Below the pieces are notes generated by a model, which saw nothing but the letters and a program-made list of their open reading frames with translations, ran no database searches and was not told the DNA's origin. Of a stretch of DNA of 64,000 nucleotides, positions 34,251-42,979 are shown one piece after another. The translations under genes were made by a program, and so were the position numbers. The stretch lies in NCBI RefSeq assembly GCF_014195095.1, contig NZ_JACIBC010000007.1:124001-188000 (forward strand), in the 5' to 3' direction. This stretch comes from Rhizobium sp. BK602. GTDB taxonomy: Bacteria; Pseudomonadota; Alphaproteobacteria; Rhizobiales; Rhizobiaceae. Position 1 is the first letter of the stretch, and each line of letters starts with the position of its first letter.

Positions 34251-35465
34251 GTGTTCACTTCCTACGCACAGAACTTCGAAGATGTCATTCTTTGGCGCGC
34301 CTTGAAGCATATCGAGAACGGTTTCTATATCGATATCGGTGCTCAAGACCCGGTTACCGATTCCGTAAGCCGCGCCTTTTACGAGAATGGCTGGCGTGGT
34401 GTCCATGCTGAAGCAACGACATATTATGCAGACAAGGTCCGTCAGAATCGGCCCGACGAGTTGGTAGTTCAGGCGGCAATCGGTGCTGGTGAAGGCTCGT
34501 TACGGTTTTTCGAAATTCCCGAAACGGGGCTAAGTACCAGCAATCGCGATATTGCTGCGAAGCATCAAGCGTCGGGCCATCGGGTCGTGGAAACCGAAGT
34601 TCCGCTTGTGCCTTTGTCCGTCGTCCTATCCCAGGGAGGCGACCGCGATATCCATTGGCTCAAAATCGATGTCGAAGGGATGGAGCAGTCCGTCATAGAA
34701 AGCTGGCAGCCGTCGAAGGCTCGGCCATGGATCGTCGTTGTCGAAAGCACCCTGCCGAATTCGCAGATCGCTGCTCATGACGCTTGGGAACCTACGCTTC
34801 TGAAGCTCGGCTATACTTTTGCCTATTTTGACGGGCTGAGCCGTTTTTATGTGAGCGAGCAACATCCGGAGTTTTTGCCCTTCTTCGGTCCGGGTCCGAA
34901 TGTATTCGATAATTTCGTACTTGCCGAGAACAGTGGCTTCGCCACACCGTTGCGCTCCTTGCTGGCGGAACGCGACCGTCAATTGGAAGGCGTTCGTGCC
35001 GAGCAGGTTCAGCTTAGACAGGATATTCAACTTCGCGACGAGCGACTTGGCATTCTGGAAGGCGCGCTTTCGAACACGCGTGACAGAGAAGCGCAACTTA
35101 GCGCCGAACTGCGTGAGATTTACCATAGCCTTTCCTGGCGCCTGACAGGCCCCTTGCGTGAAATCAATGTCTTAAAAGCGAAACTGGTCAGCTTACCTCG
35201 GCAATTCGTGAGGGTTTTGCTTGAAAAGGTAATCCGCTGGCTTTCCAAGAATCAGGAATGGAAGGGTAGAGCTCTGCGGGAGCTTCACCGCTTCCCAAGA
35301 CTACGAGGCAAGCTGGAAGCATTCGCGCGGTCACGCGGATATGGCGTCACGTCGTATGGTACGGATATCGACGGTGAAGCCAAGTGGTATATCGACGCTC
35401 CAAAGGACTTTTCAGCGCAATGGAAACAGCTGCTGGAAAATACTCCGCCAAAAATTGAGAGATAA
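34251..35465 (+). CDS. FkbM-family methyltransferase with C-terminal coiled coil
   Basis: 404 aa from a GTG two bases after wzt. The FkbM core (1-190) has YAQNFEDVILWRAL, GFYIDIGAQDP (SAM site) and HWLKIDVEGMEQSVIESW. The region about 230-285 is a coiled coil (RDRQLEGVRAEQVQLRQDIQ), followed by a basic C-terminus ending in DIDGEAKWYIDAPKDFS. O-methylation of a sugar, perhaps as chain terminator read by the Wzt C-terminal domain, is inferred from order. It is visibly richer in A/T than rfb and gmd, suggesting separate acquisition. Confidence 0.82.
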   Translation: MFTSYAQNFEDVILWRALKHIENGFYIDIGAQDPVTDSVSRAFYENGWRGVHAEATTYYADKVRQNRPDELVVQAAIGAGEGSLRFFEIPETGLSTSNRDIAAKHQASGHRVVETEVPLVPLSVVLSQGGDRDIHWLKIDVEGMEQSVIESWQPSKARPWIVVVESTLPNSQIAAHDAWEPTLLKLGYTFAYFDGLSRFYVSEQHPEFLPFFGPGPNVFDNFVLAENSGFATPLRSLLAERDRQLEGVRAEQVQLRQDIQLRDERLGILEGALSNTRDREAQLSAELREIYHSLSWRLTGPLREINVLKAKLVSLPRQFVRVLLEKVIRWLSKNQEWKGRALRELHRFPRLRGKLEAFARSRGYGVTSYGTDIDGEAKWYIDAPKDFSAQWKQLLENTPPKIER

Positions 35466-35471
35466 CAGCCT

Positions 35472-38369
35472 ATGCGGCTATGGATTGATGGTCAGTGCTT
35501 TCAGACGGCGAGCCGGTTGCGGGGGATCGGACGTTATGTACAAGAACTGATCCTGGGAATCGTCGACAACCATCCGGATGTCGAGCTTGTTGTTTCGCTC
35601 AATGCAGCCATGCCCTTGGAGGCTCTGGCGGCCCGGGATCATTTGCAAAAATGGATCAAACCCGACAATATTCATATGTGGCATGGCATTGCCGCAGGGG
35701 GCGAAGGTGTCGACGGGTATACGGAAGAGCGGCGGTTAAGCGAGATTGCGCTCGCTTATCATGTTTCGTGTTTGGGACCTGACATCGCGTTGTCCGCCAG
35801 CCCTTTTGAAGGCTATGGTGATAGGGCTGTCCCCCTGACTCCCAATGACATCACAGGAATTCCAATCGCTTCGATTTTCTATGATGCGATTCCCTATCGT
35901 TATCCTCAGCAATACCTCGCGTCTTCCGGCATGCGGTCATATTATGAGCGACGCCTCGCCTTTTATGCGCGCTACGATCTCAATCTTTGCATCTCAGACT
36001 ATTCGCGCACCGAGAGTATTGCGCTTTCGAAGAATGAGAGAGCCGTTAATATTCTTGCCGGCGTTTCGAAGGATTTTATCGACGCGATAGGGCGGCCGAA
36101 CGCTGAATTGCCGAATTTTATCGAGAAGCCGTTCATTCTTTATGTGGGCGGTCTGGACTGGCGAAAGAACGTGAAATCGGCCATCGAGGCTTTCGCTCAA
36201 CTTCCGTCGGAAATGCGCAATCGCTATAGCTTTGTATTGGCCGGCGATCATCCTCAGTCGCTTCTCAAGGACGAGATGGATCGATGGTTGAAATTAGGTC
36301 TTCCTGAAGAGGATCTGATAACACTTGGTCATGTGACCGACACCCAACTTGTTTCGCTCTACAAAGCCACCGATCTGGCTATCCAGCCCTCGTTGCTCGA
36401 AGGTTTCGGCCTTACGGCTCTGGAGGCTATGACCTGCGGCGCTCCGATCATTGCCTCGAAGACTGGTGCTCTGCCGGAAGTCATCGGCGATAGCGGGCTT
36501 CTGTTCGATCCAGCCGATGCAAAGGACATCGCGCGGGTGATGGAGCAGGCTCTTACCCATCAGGATGGGACGAAGGCGATTGCGGAAGAGCAGCGTTTTC
36601 GCGCTCAGGAATTCAGTTGGGCAAAATCCGCCGCTATTGCGGTCGATGCCTTGGAAGAAACTGTAGCCCTCTGGAGGTCCAGAGAGGCGGCCTCGTCGGA
36701 GATTGATGCTCGCAAAACTGTACTCGGGCATGTGGACAATACGACCTTATCCGCAGATGAAGTCGCCGAATTATTGGCCCGTTCTGAGAAAGTAGTCCCG
36801 ACGCGCGAGCGCCTTATTCTCGATGCGACCTCCACCTATCGCATCGACCACAAGACCGGCATTCAGCGGGTCGTCAAGAATATTTGCGCCAATCTCGAGA
36901 CGCAGGATGACGATGGCGTCGAGCGGGTCGTTGCATACAGCGATTCTCTCGATGGCTGGTTTGCCATTCCGGAGACACTCGAGAAAAACAGGGCAGCAAC
37001 CGCCTTCACGACGGATGCAAGGCTGGATTTCTCTGCGCGTGATCGTATCTTGATGCTCGATAGCTCCTGGGAGTTCTACAGGCATCACTATGTGACGCTA
37101 CGCGCGGCTCGCTTGAGGGGGGCGACCGTCATCTCGTGCCTCTATGACACAATACCGCTAAGATTTCCGGGTTTCTGCGACCCGGGTATGCCCCCTCTCT
37201 TCTCGAGTTGGTTTCAGGCGGCACTATCTTATTCAAATGCTTTTATCTGCATTTCAAAAGCGGTCGCCGATGAATTGATTGCAATACTCGAAGCGATCCA
37301 GTTTCCGAGAGAGATGAAGATTGGCTATTGGCATCTTGGTGCTGATTTTGCCGAGCAAGCCTCGTCTGCCGAAGTGGTTGCTATTCGCCAGGACGAGCGC
37401 CCAAGTTTTCTGATGGTCGGAACATTGGAGCCGCGCAAGGGGCATGCGGTTGCGCTGGATGCCTTTGACATTCTCTGGGGTGAAGGGCGGGATATCACGC
37501 TGACGATTGTCGGAAAACCTGGTTGGGGAGTGGAGCATGTCATCCGCCGCATTGAAAACCACCCCGAGTACGGCAAGCGCCTGTTCTGGTTCAACGGCAT
37601 TTCCGACGAAAAGCTGCAAAAGGCCTATGCCGACAGCGATGCACTGATCGCTGCGTCCTTTGCCGAAGGTTTTGGCCTTCCCATTGTCGAGGCGGGTCAT
37701 TTCGGCAAGTCGGTCATCGCCAGCGACATTCCGGTATTTCGTGAAGTGACCGCCTATTGCCCGCACTGCGATTTCTTCACGGTGGGTTCTCCGGCCTCTT
37801 TGGCGGAGACTGTTCGAACGTTCATTCGCTCGCGTGGTGATCGATCGGCGGCAGTAGCGTCCCAGGATAGTGTAAGCTGGCAATCGAGTGCGCAGGAACT
37901 GCAGAACGTCGTTCTTAATGAAAAATGGTACAAGGTCTACAAGCCTGGCTCGGATAAAACCTTTGTTCCGATCAGTGCCATCGGCAATACGAAAATGCAG
38001 AAGGTGCTTCGTGCGGGGGAAACGCAGCATACGCTGGAATTGGTAGAAGGGCCGATCGTCATTGACCGTATGCTGAAATACACGGTTCGTGTCACGAACC
38101 TGTCCGCCAGCGCCTGGTCGAGTGCTGGGGTGGATGATGGTTCGCTTGCGGTGAAGGTCGGCTACCGCGTCTTTGCCGCGGATGGAAGGGCAGTCGCCGC
38201 CGAAAATCCGCGAATATCGATACCCTTCGTGCTGCCTGCGGGCGACAGCCTGTATGTTGCGATCGAAATTCCGGTGGAACTCAAGAAAAATAGCGGCGCC
38301 TTTGCCGAGGTGGCTCTTATTCAGGAAGCCGTAGGTTGGTGGAGCGATCCTTTGCGAGTATCGCTGTAA
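35472..38369 (+). CDS. Two-domain glycosyltransferase (tandem GT4) with C-terminal beta domain
   Basis: 965 aa. Domain 1 (about 1-400) ends in a GT4 donor site: FILYVGGLDWRKNVKSAIEA and EGFGLTALEAM near residue 311. Domain 2 (about 435-815) has PSFLMVGTLEPRKGHAVALD and EGFGLPIVEAG near residue 731. Both keep the E-X7-E motif, so both may be active. The last 100 residues (ITRV-type strands, VKVGYRVFAADGRAVA) look like a separate beta domain. Dual-domain GT4 proteins of this size polymerise repeat units of homopolymeric O-antigens (WbdA-like), which fits the Wzm/Wzt pathway. A/T-richer than the rfb genes. Confidence 0.85.
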   Translation: MRLWIDGQCFQTASRLRGIGRYVQELILGIVDNHPDVELVVSLNAAMPLEALAARDHLQKWIKPDNIHMWHGIAAGGEGVDGYTEERRLSEIALAYHVSCLGPDIALSASPFEGYGDRAVPLTPNDITGIPIASIFYDAIPYRYPQQYLASSGMRSYYERRLAFYARYDLNLCISDYSRTESIALSKNERAVNILAGVSKDFIDAIGRPNAELPNFIEKPFILYVGGLDWRKNVKSAIEAFAQLPSEMRNRYSFVLAGDHPQSLLKDEMDRWLKLGLPEEDLITLGHVTDTQLVSLYKATDLAIQPSLLEGFGLTALEAMTCGAPIIASKTGALPEVIGDSGLLFDPADAKDIARVMEQALTHQDGTKAIAEEQRFRAQEFSWAKSAAIAVDALEETVALWRSREAASSEIDARKTVLGHVDNTTLSADEVAELLARSEKVVPTRERLILDATSTYRIDHKTGIQRVVKNICANLETQDDDGVERVVAYSDSLDGWFAIPETLEKNRAATAFTTDARLDFSARDRILMLDSSWEFYRHHYVTLRAARLRGATVISCLYDTIPLRFPGFCDPGMPPLFSSWFQAALSYSNAFICISKAVADELIAILEAIQFPREMKIGYWHLGADFAEQASSAEVVAIRQDERPSFLMVGTLEPRKGHAVALDAFDILWGEGRDITLTIVGKPGWGVEHVIRRIENHPEYGKRLFWFNGISDEKLQKAYADSDALIAASFAEGFGLPIVEAGHFGKSVIASDIPVFREVTAYCPHCDFFTVGSPASLAETVRTFIRSRGDRSAAVASQDSVSWQSSAQELQNVVLNEKWYKVYKPGSDKTFVPISAIGNTKMQKVLRAGETQHTLELVEGPIVIDRMLKYTVRVTNLSASAWSSAGVDDGSLAVKVGYRVFAADGRAVAAENPRISIPFVLPAGDSLYVAIEIPVELKKNSGAFAEVALIQEAVGWWSDPLRVSL

Positions 38370-38412
38370 TTCGCCCTGTCATACGGAACCGCTTGGAAAT
38401 GATACCCGACCG

Positions 38413-39534
38413 ATGAAAATTGGCATCGACGCCCGCAATTTCATAACCAGCATGACCGGCATTGGCCGATATGTGCTGGAAATGAGCCGGCATCTCGCGC
38501 TGCTCGGGCATCAGCTCTATTTCTATTTGCCGGAAGCGCCTCATTCCGGGCAGGAGGTATTGGCGGCGGGGCAGGTGCGTGTCTCGCGGTTTCCCGGCGG
38601 CGTGCGCCGTATGGTCTGGGCGCAGACCGTGTTGCCGCGGCTTGCGGCGAGGGACGAGGTCGACATCTTCTGGGGCCCGGCCCATCGCTTGCCCTATCGT
38701 CTCGACCGGCGGATCGCGCGCGTCATCACCATCCATGACCTCGTCTGGCGGGATATGGCCGCCACCATGCGCTGGCAGACCTGGATGGCCGATCGGCTGC
38801 TGATGAAGCCGGGCGTTGCCGTTGCCGACGAGATCGTCGCCGTTTCCGCCGCCACGGCCGATGTCTTGAAATCGGAGTTCCCGGCCTGCGCCGGCAAGCT
38901 TCACGTCATCCATCCTGGCCTGACGGCGATCGGCGGGGCGCAGGACGCCAAGGCTCTCGCATCCTTCGGCATCGATCGACCCTATATGCTTTTCGTGGGG
39001 ACGCTCGAGCCGCGCAAGAACCTGCTGCGGCTGCTGCAGGCCTATGCCGCCTTGCCCGAGGCGATACGCCAGCGGTTTCTGCTTGTGCTTGCTGGCGGTC
39101 AGGGCTGGCGGCTGGGGGATTTGAAGGGGCATATCGCCCATTTGCAGATCGAATCGTCCGTCCGGTTGACCGGCTATGTATCGGATGCCGATCTGGCGCA
39201 GCTTTACGGCCAGGCGCGGTTCCTGGCCATGCCCTCGCTTTATGAAGGCTTCGGCTTCCCGATCATCGAGGCCAATGCGATGGGTATTCCCGTGTTGGCG
39301 TCGAACACCTCTTCCATGCCGGAAGTCGCCGGCAATGCCGGCCTGCTCGTCGATCCCAACGACGTGCAGTCGATCCGCAGCGGCCTGGAAAGCCTTGCCA
39401 CCGATGATGCCCTCCATGCGCGCCTTTGCGCAAACGCCAGGGCGAATGCCGCCCGCTTCGATTGGAGCGAGAGCGCGCGGCAGCTGGAGCGCGTTTTTGA
39501 AAAGGCGATCGCCAAGCGCCGTGGCGCTATTTGA
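38413..39534 (+). CDS. Glycosyltransferase family 4
   Basis: 373 aa, GT-B fold. The N-terminus MKIGIDARNFITSMTGIGRY is followed by a donor domain with YMLFVGTLEPRKNLLRLLQA, VRLTGYVSDADLAQLYGQA and EGFGFPIIEAN. Close in type to mannosyl/rhamnosyltransferases of O-antigen clusters. It is the last plus-strand gene of the export block and converges on the O-antigen ligase gene. Confidence 0.88.
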   Translation: MKIGIDARNFITSMTGIGRYVLEMSRHLALLGHQLYFYLPEAPHSGQEVLAAGQVRVSRFPGGVRRMVWAQTVLPRLAARDEVDIFWGPAHRLPYRLDRRIARVITIHDLVWRDMAATMRWQTWMADRLLMKPGVAVADEIVAVSAATADVLKSEFPACAGKLHVIHPGLTAIGGAQDAKALASFGIDRPYMLFVGTLEPRKNLLRLLQAYAALPEAIRQRFLLVLAGGQGWRLGDLKGHIAHLQIESSVRLTGYVSDADLAQLYGQARFLAMPSLYEGFGFPIIEANAMGIPVLASNTSSMPEVAGNAGLLVDPNDVQSIRSGLESLATDDALHARLCANARANAARFDWSESARQLERVFEKAIAKRRGAI

Positions 39535-39625
39535 TCGGACGCATCGCTTTCACGTCAGACATTGACGGAAACGGCGGTGCGTGGATGCCCTTTCCCATCG
39601 CGGCCACCGCAAGTGCTCGTCCGGA

Positions 39626-41062
39626 TCAGGCGACCTTCGAATCCACTTTCGTCATCGCCAGGTGCTCCCCCTTCAGCCGCATATTGCACCAGCAGGCGAA
39701 GGCGGAGCTGGCGAGTGCCAGGCTTTCGCCGATGGCCAGGCGGTTGTTGGAGTTGCTGAGCAGCGTCAGTGCGAAGAAGAACAGACAGACGGCATAGGCG
39801 TGCCAGGCGGCGCGGGGGATGATGGCGGCCTTGTAGGCGCGGCGCACCGTGCGCACGAAGGTGGCGAGCATGAAGGCGAGCACGGCGGCCCCGAACAGGC
39901 CGTAGCGCACCAGGATCTCGAGATAGCCGTTGTGCAGCAGCGTGTACTGGATGTGCGAATAGCGCGTCTCGCTCCAGCGCTCGAGCCAGCGGTTGCCCCA
40001 ACCGAAGACGGGCGCGGAGGAGAAGACCTCCCAGCTGTTCGACCAGAGCTGCAGCCGCTCGTCCATCGACACCGGTGTGTTGGTGGAGCCGATCGTGTTC
40101 GTCACGGCACCGCCGAGATCGTGTCCGCCGGTGACGCTTTCCAGCATCGCGACGGTCGCCGTCACGGTCGGGCCCGCCGTCTTGTCGAGATTGTGGCGCA
40201 CGCTGTAGATGCCGGTGACGAGCAGGATGGCGGCGATGGCGATGACGATGGCGCCGAGCTTCAGGCGCAGATAGCTCAATGCCACCAGCGCCAGCAGCGG
40301 CAGGGTGATGCCGAGTGCCAGCCAGACGCCCTTCGACTTGGCGCCGTAGATGGCGATGAAACAGAGGCCGACGATGAAGGGCGAGACGATATAGGCAAAA
40401 CGCGCGATCCGCCGGTCGCTCGACTTGTCGGTCAGGTAATGCAGCAGCCAGAACAGCGTGAAGATCACGATCATGCCGCAGGCGACGGCGCCGTGGATCT
40501 GGTTGTTCATGATCAGCGGCTTGACGGTCTCGCCGGCGAAGACCTCGCGGAAATGCTGGGTGGCGATGAGCATGGTCAGGGTCACGGCGAAATAGGCCGC
40601 GACGATCTTTTCCAGCAGCGCCTCGTGCAGCAGAAGGGCGACGCCGAGGATCGGGAAGAAGAAGGGAAAGGCATAGAGCCAGTCGGAAGCGCCGATATCG
40701 TGGCCCGGCGTCAGCCAGTAGGTGACGCCGAAGCGGGCGAGCACATAGGCGGCCCAGCCCATGCACAGCCAGCCGATCCAGTCGGTCCTGGGCCGCACCG
40801 GCGCCTTCATGTAGTAATAGAGTGCGATCAGCGACAGGAGGGCGCAGGCGTAGCGATAGGCATCGCTTTCGACCAGGGTCGGGGAGGCGACGAGAATCCA
40901 GAGCAGGCTTCCGAAGATCGCCAGGGGCCACGGCATGATGCCCGTGGGGCGCGTGCCGGCAATGGCTCCGGCCGTAAGCTCGGCCTGCGGTTTGTTCGCG
41001 CGCACGTCGTCCAATGGTGTCTCCGCCTTCGTCCGGTTCGATTCATTCGGCCTGTCGAGCAT
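39626..41062 (-). CDS. O-antigen ligase/polymerase family membrane protein (WaaL/Wzy)
   Basis: 478 aa with about eleven hydrophobic helices. It carries a large periplasmic loop after ILLVTGIYSVRHNLD, and the Wzy_C family motif RYSHIQYTLLHNGYLEILVR followed by YGLFGAAVLAF. WaaL joins finished O-antigen to lipid A-core, and Wzy polymerises repeat units; sequence alone does not separate them. An ABC-type exporter needs no Wzy, so ligase is the more economical reading. Confidence 0.82.
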   Translation of the reverse strand: MLDRPNESNRTKAETPLDDVRANKPQAELTAGAIAGTRPTGIMPWPLAIFGSLLWILVASPTLVESDAYRYACALLSLIALYYYMKAPVRPRTDWIGWLCMGWAAYVLARFGVTYWLTPGHDIGASDWLYAFPFFFPILGVALLLHEALLEKIVAAYFAVTLTMLIATQHFREVFAGETVKPLIMNNQIHGAVACGMIVIFTLFWLLHYLTDKSSDRRIARFAYIVSPFIVGLCFIAIYGAKSKGVWLALGITLPLLALVALSYLRLKLGAIVIAIAAILLVTGIYSVRHNLDKTAGPTVTATVAMLESVTGGHDLGGAVTNTIGSTNTPVSMDERLQLWSNSWEVFSSAPVFGWGNRWLERWSETRYSHIQYTLLHNGYLEILVRYGLFGAAVLAFMLATFVRTVRRAYKAAIIPRAAWHAYAVCLFFFALTLLSNSNNRLAIGESLALASSAFACWCNMRLKGEHLAMTKVDSKVA

Positions 41063-41168
41063 TCACGATGGCCAGTAGGGCTGTAAAGGGGCAGGAATAC
41101 GGCATTTTTGGCATGGGCTTGTCCGCCATCGCCGTTTCCGCTCGAGGCTGGCCAGAATTGGTTGACGC

Positions 41169-41212
41169 AATTCCGGACGGAAAACCGCTGCGCACTTTTC
41201 CTGGAATTGCTA
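41169..41212. repeat. Interspersed palindromic repeat, copy 2
   Basis: AATTCCGGACGGAAAACCGC is followed by TGCGCACTTTTCCTGGAATT and GCTA. Arms AATTCC-GGAAAA and TTTTCC-GGAATT pair to form a hairpin. The edge supplies the TAG stop of the sugar transferase gene. Compare 7129-7168 and 42934-42979. Confidence 0.85.
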
Positions 41213-41863
41213 ATGGGTCACACCATCGCTGCGCAGAACCTTCAAGGCCGTCAGAAAGATGATCTTGAGATCGAAGAGGAAGGAGCGGCGGCGCAGATAG
41301 TCTTCGTCCAGCGCCACCTTCTGCGGGATCGGCAGTTCGTCGCGGCCATTGATCTGCGCCCAGCCGGTCAGGCCCGGCAGCAGCGCGTCGACGCCGCGCT
41401 CGGTGCGCAGCGCGATCAGGTCGTGCTGGTTGAAGAGGGCGGGGCGGGGGCCGACGATGCTCATCTCGCCCTTCAGGATGCACCAGAGCTGCGGCAGCTC
41501 GTCCAGGCTCGATTTGCGCAGGAAGGAGCCGATCGGCGTCAGATAGGCATTGGCGTCCTTCAGCAGGTGTGTGGCGACCGCTGGCGTATCGGTGCGCATG
41601 CTGCGGAATTTCGGCATGCGGAAAATCCGGTTGCCGCGCCCGACGCGATCCGACCAGTAGAGAACCGGGCCGGGGGAGGTCAGCCGCACGGCGGCGGCGA
41701 CGATCAGGACCGGAATGGAAAAGACGACGGCTGCGGCGAGGGCGGCAAGGAAGTCGAATAGGCGCTTGGCGATCGTATAGGGCATCGTCTCTGATGATCT
41801 GACCGGAGCCGATTTCGCGGCGCCGATGATGGGTTTACGTGCAGTCCATCTCATATCATGCAT
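41210..41863 (-). CDS. Initiating sugar-phosphate transferase (WcaJ/WreU-like)
   Basis: 217 aa monotopic PglC-type enzyme. One N-terminal membrane hairpin (FDFLAALAAAVVFSIPVLIV) is followed by RVGRGNRIFRMPKFRSMRTD, SLDELPQLWCILKGEMSIVG, quoted within 20 residues, and LLPGLTGWAQINGRDELP. It transfers a sugar phosphate to undecaprenyl phosphate to start chain synthesis. With a WreQ-like reductase next door, the natural donor may be UDP-N-acetylquinovosamine, as reported for Rhizobium etli WreU. The TAG stop is part of a repeat element. Confidence 0.85.
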   Translation of the reverse strand: MHDMRWTARKPIIGAAKSAPVRSSETMPYTIAKRLFDFLAALAAAVVFSIPVLIVAAAVRLTSPGPVLYWSDRVGRGNRIFRMPKFRSMRTDTPAVATHLLKDANAYLTPIGSFLRKSSLDELPQLWCILKGEMSIVGPRPALFNQHDLIALRTERGVDALLPGLTGWAQINGRDELPIPQKVALDEDYLRRRSFLFDLKIIFLTALKVLRSDGVTH

Positions 41864-41973
41864 TTATGCACAATCGTCCCAGCGAGGATTTTGTCGGGCC
41901 TGTTCCTTCTCGGCGGAGTATGCGAAAGCATGGCCAATCGGATGTATGAGCGTAATCGAAGGGCGATGGGCGC

Positions 41974-42909
41974 ATGATGCTGGTCACGGGGGCAACGGGT
42001 TTCGTCGGGCAGGCGCTTTGCACGGAGCTCTCGCGACGGGGGATCGAGCATCGCCCCATCAGCCGTGATCCGCGGCCCGGTTTCCTGGCCATGGGCGCGA
42101 TCGATGGTGCGAGCGATTGGTCCGCTGCACTTGCGGATGTCGAAACCGTCGTGCATCTGGCGGCGCGCGTCCATGTCATGAACGACAAGGCCGCCGATCC
42201 GCTTGCCGCCTTCCGTGCCGTCAATGTCGATGCCACGGTCAATCTGGCAAGGCAGGCGGCCAGCGCCGGCGTCCGTCGTTTCATCTTCCTGAGCTCGATC
42301 AAGGTCAATGGCGAGGCGACCGCGCCGGGCAGGCCCTTCACCGCATCCGATGCGCCGCATCCGCAAGACCCCTACGGCCAGTCGAAGCTGGAGGCGGAGG
42401 AAGCGCTGCTGGCCGTCGGCGCGCAAACGGGCATGGAGATCGTCATCATCCGCCCGCCGCTCGTCTATGGGCCGGGGGTGAAGGCGAATTTCGCGAGCCT
42501 GATGACATGGGCCGGGCGGCCATTTCCCTGGCCGTTCGGCCTCGTCGAGAACAGACGGTCGCTGGTCTTCGTCGGCAATCTCGTCGATTTCATCTTGGCT
42601 TGCGCCCGTCACCCGGCGGCGGCGAACCGGGTGTTTCTGATCAGTGACGGCGCGGATCTTTCGACCGGGGGGCTGATCGGCAAGCTTGCGACGGCGATGG
42701 GGAGACGAGCGCTCATGCTGCCCGTTCCGTCGCGCCTGCTGGAAGGGCTCGCGGCGCTCGCCGGCCGTCGCGCGGCGGCCGAGCGTCTTTTGGGGTCGCT
42801 GCAGGTCGATATCGGCGAGACGATCGCGGTCACCGGCTGGTCGCCGCCTTTTTCGGTCGATGAAGGGCTGCGGCTGACGGTGGCCGCAGCCATGCAGGAT
42901 CGGTCGTAA
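41974..42909 (+). CDS. NAD-dependent sugar epimerase/reductase (WreQ/WbpV-like)
   Basis: 311 aa, extended SDR with MMLVTGATGFVGQALCTELS, VVHLAARVHVMND, FLSSIKVNGE and catalytic DPYGQSKLEAEEAL. The ARVHVMND and SSIKVNGE signatures mark the WbpV/WreQ group that reduces UDP-2-acetamido-4-keto-6-deoxyhexoses, giving UDP-QuiNAc in R. etli. It is transcribed divergently from the initiating transferase gene. The partner 4,6-dehydratase (WreV) is not in this window. A UDP-galactose epimerase role is less likely. Confidence 0.8.
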   Translation: MMLVTGATGFVGQALCTELSRRGIEHRPISRDPRPGFLAMGAIDGASDWSAALADVETVVHLAARVHVMNDKAADPLAAFRAVNVDATVNLARQAASAGVRRFIFLSSIKVNGEATAPGRPFTASDAPHPQDPYGQSKLEAEEALLAVGAQTGMEIVIIRPPLVYGPGVKANFASLMTWAGRPFPWPFGLVENRRSLVFVGNLVDFILACARHPAAANRVFLISDGADLSTGGLIGKLATAMGRRALMLPVPSRLLEGLAALAGRRAAAERLLGSLQVDIGETIAVTGWSPPFSVDEGLRLTVAAAMQDRS

Positions 42910-42933
42910 CGGCCTATCCCTTTGTTTCTACGC

Positions 42934-42979
42934 AATTCCGGACGGAAAACCGCTACGCACTTCTCCTGGAATTGCTCTA
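42934..42979. repeat. Interspersed palindromic repeat, copy 3
   Basis: AATTCCGGACGGAAAACCGC, then TACGCACTTCTCCTGGAATT and GCTCTA. Near-identical to copy 2 (41169-41212). The TAG within its edge is the stop codon of the nucleotide-sugar dehydrogenase gene. Confidence 0.85.

Noticed and set aside
39555..40931. Minus-strand frame of 458 codons over the O-antigen ligase
   Set aside because: The 478-aa frame (39626-41062) has the membrane helices and the Wzy_C motif; this one is an Arg/Pro/His-rich shadow in another frame.
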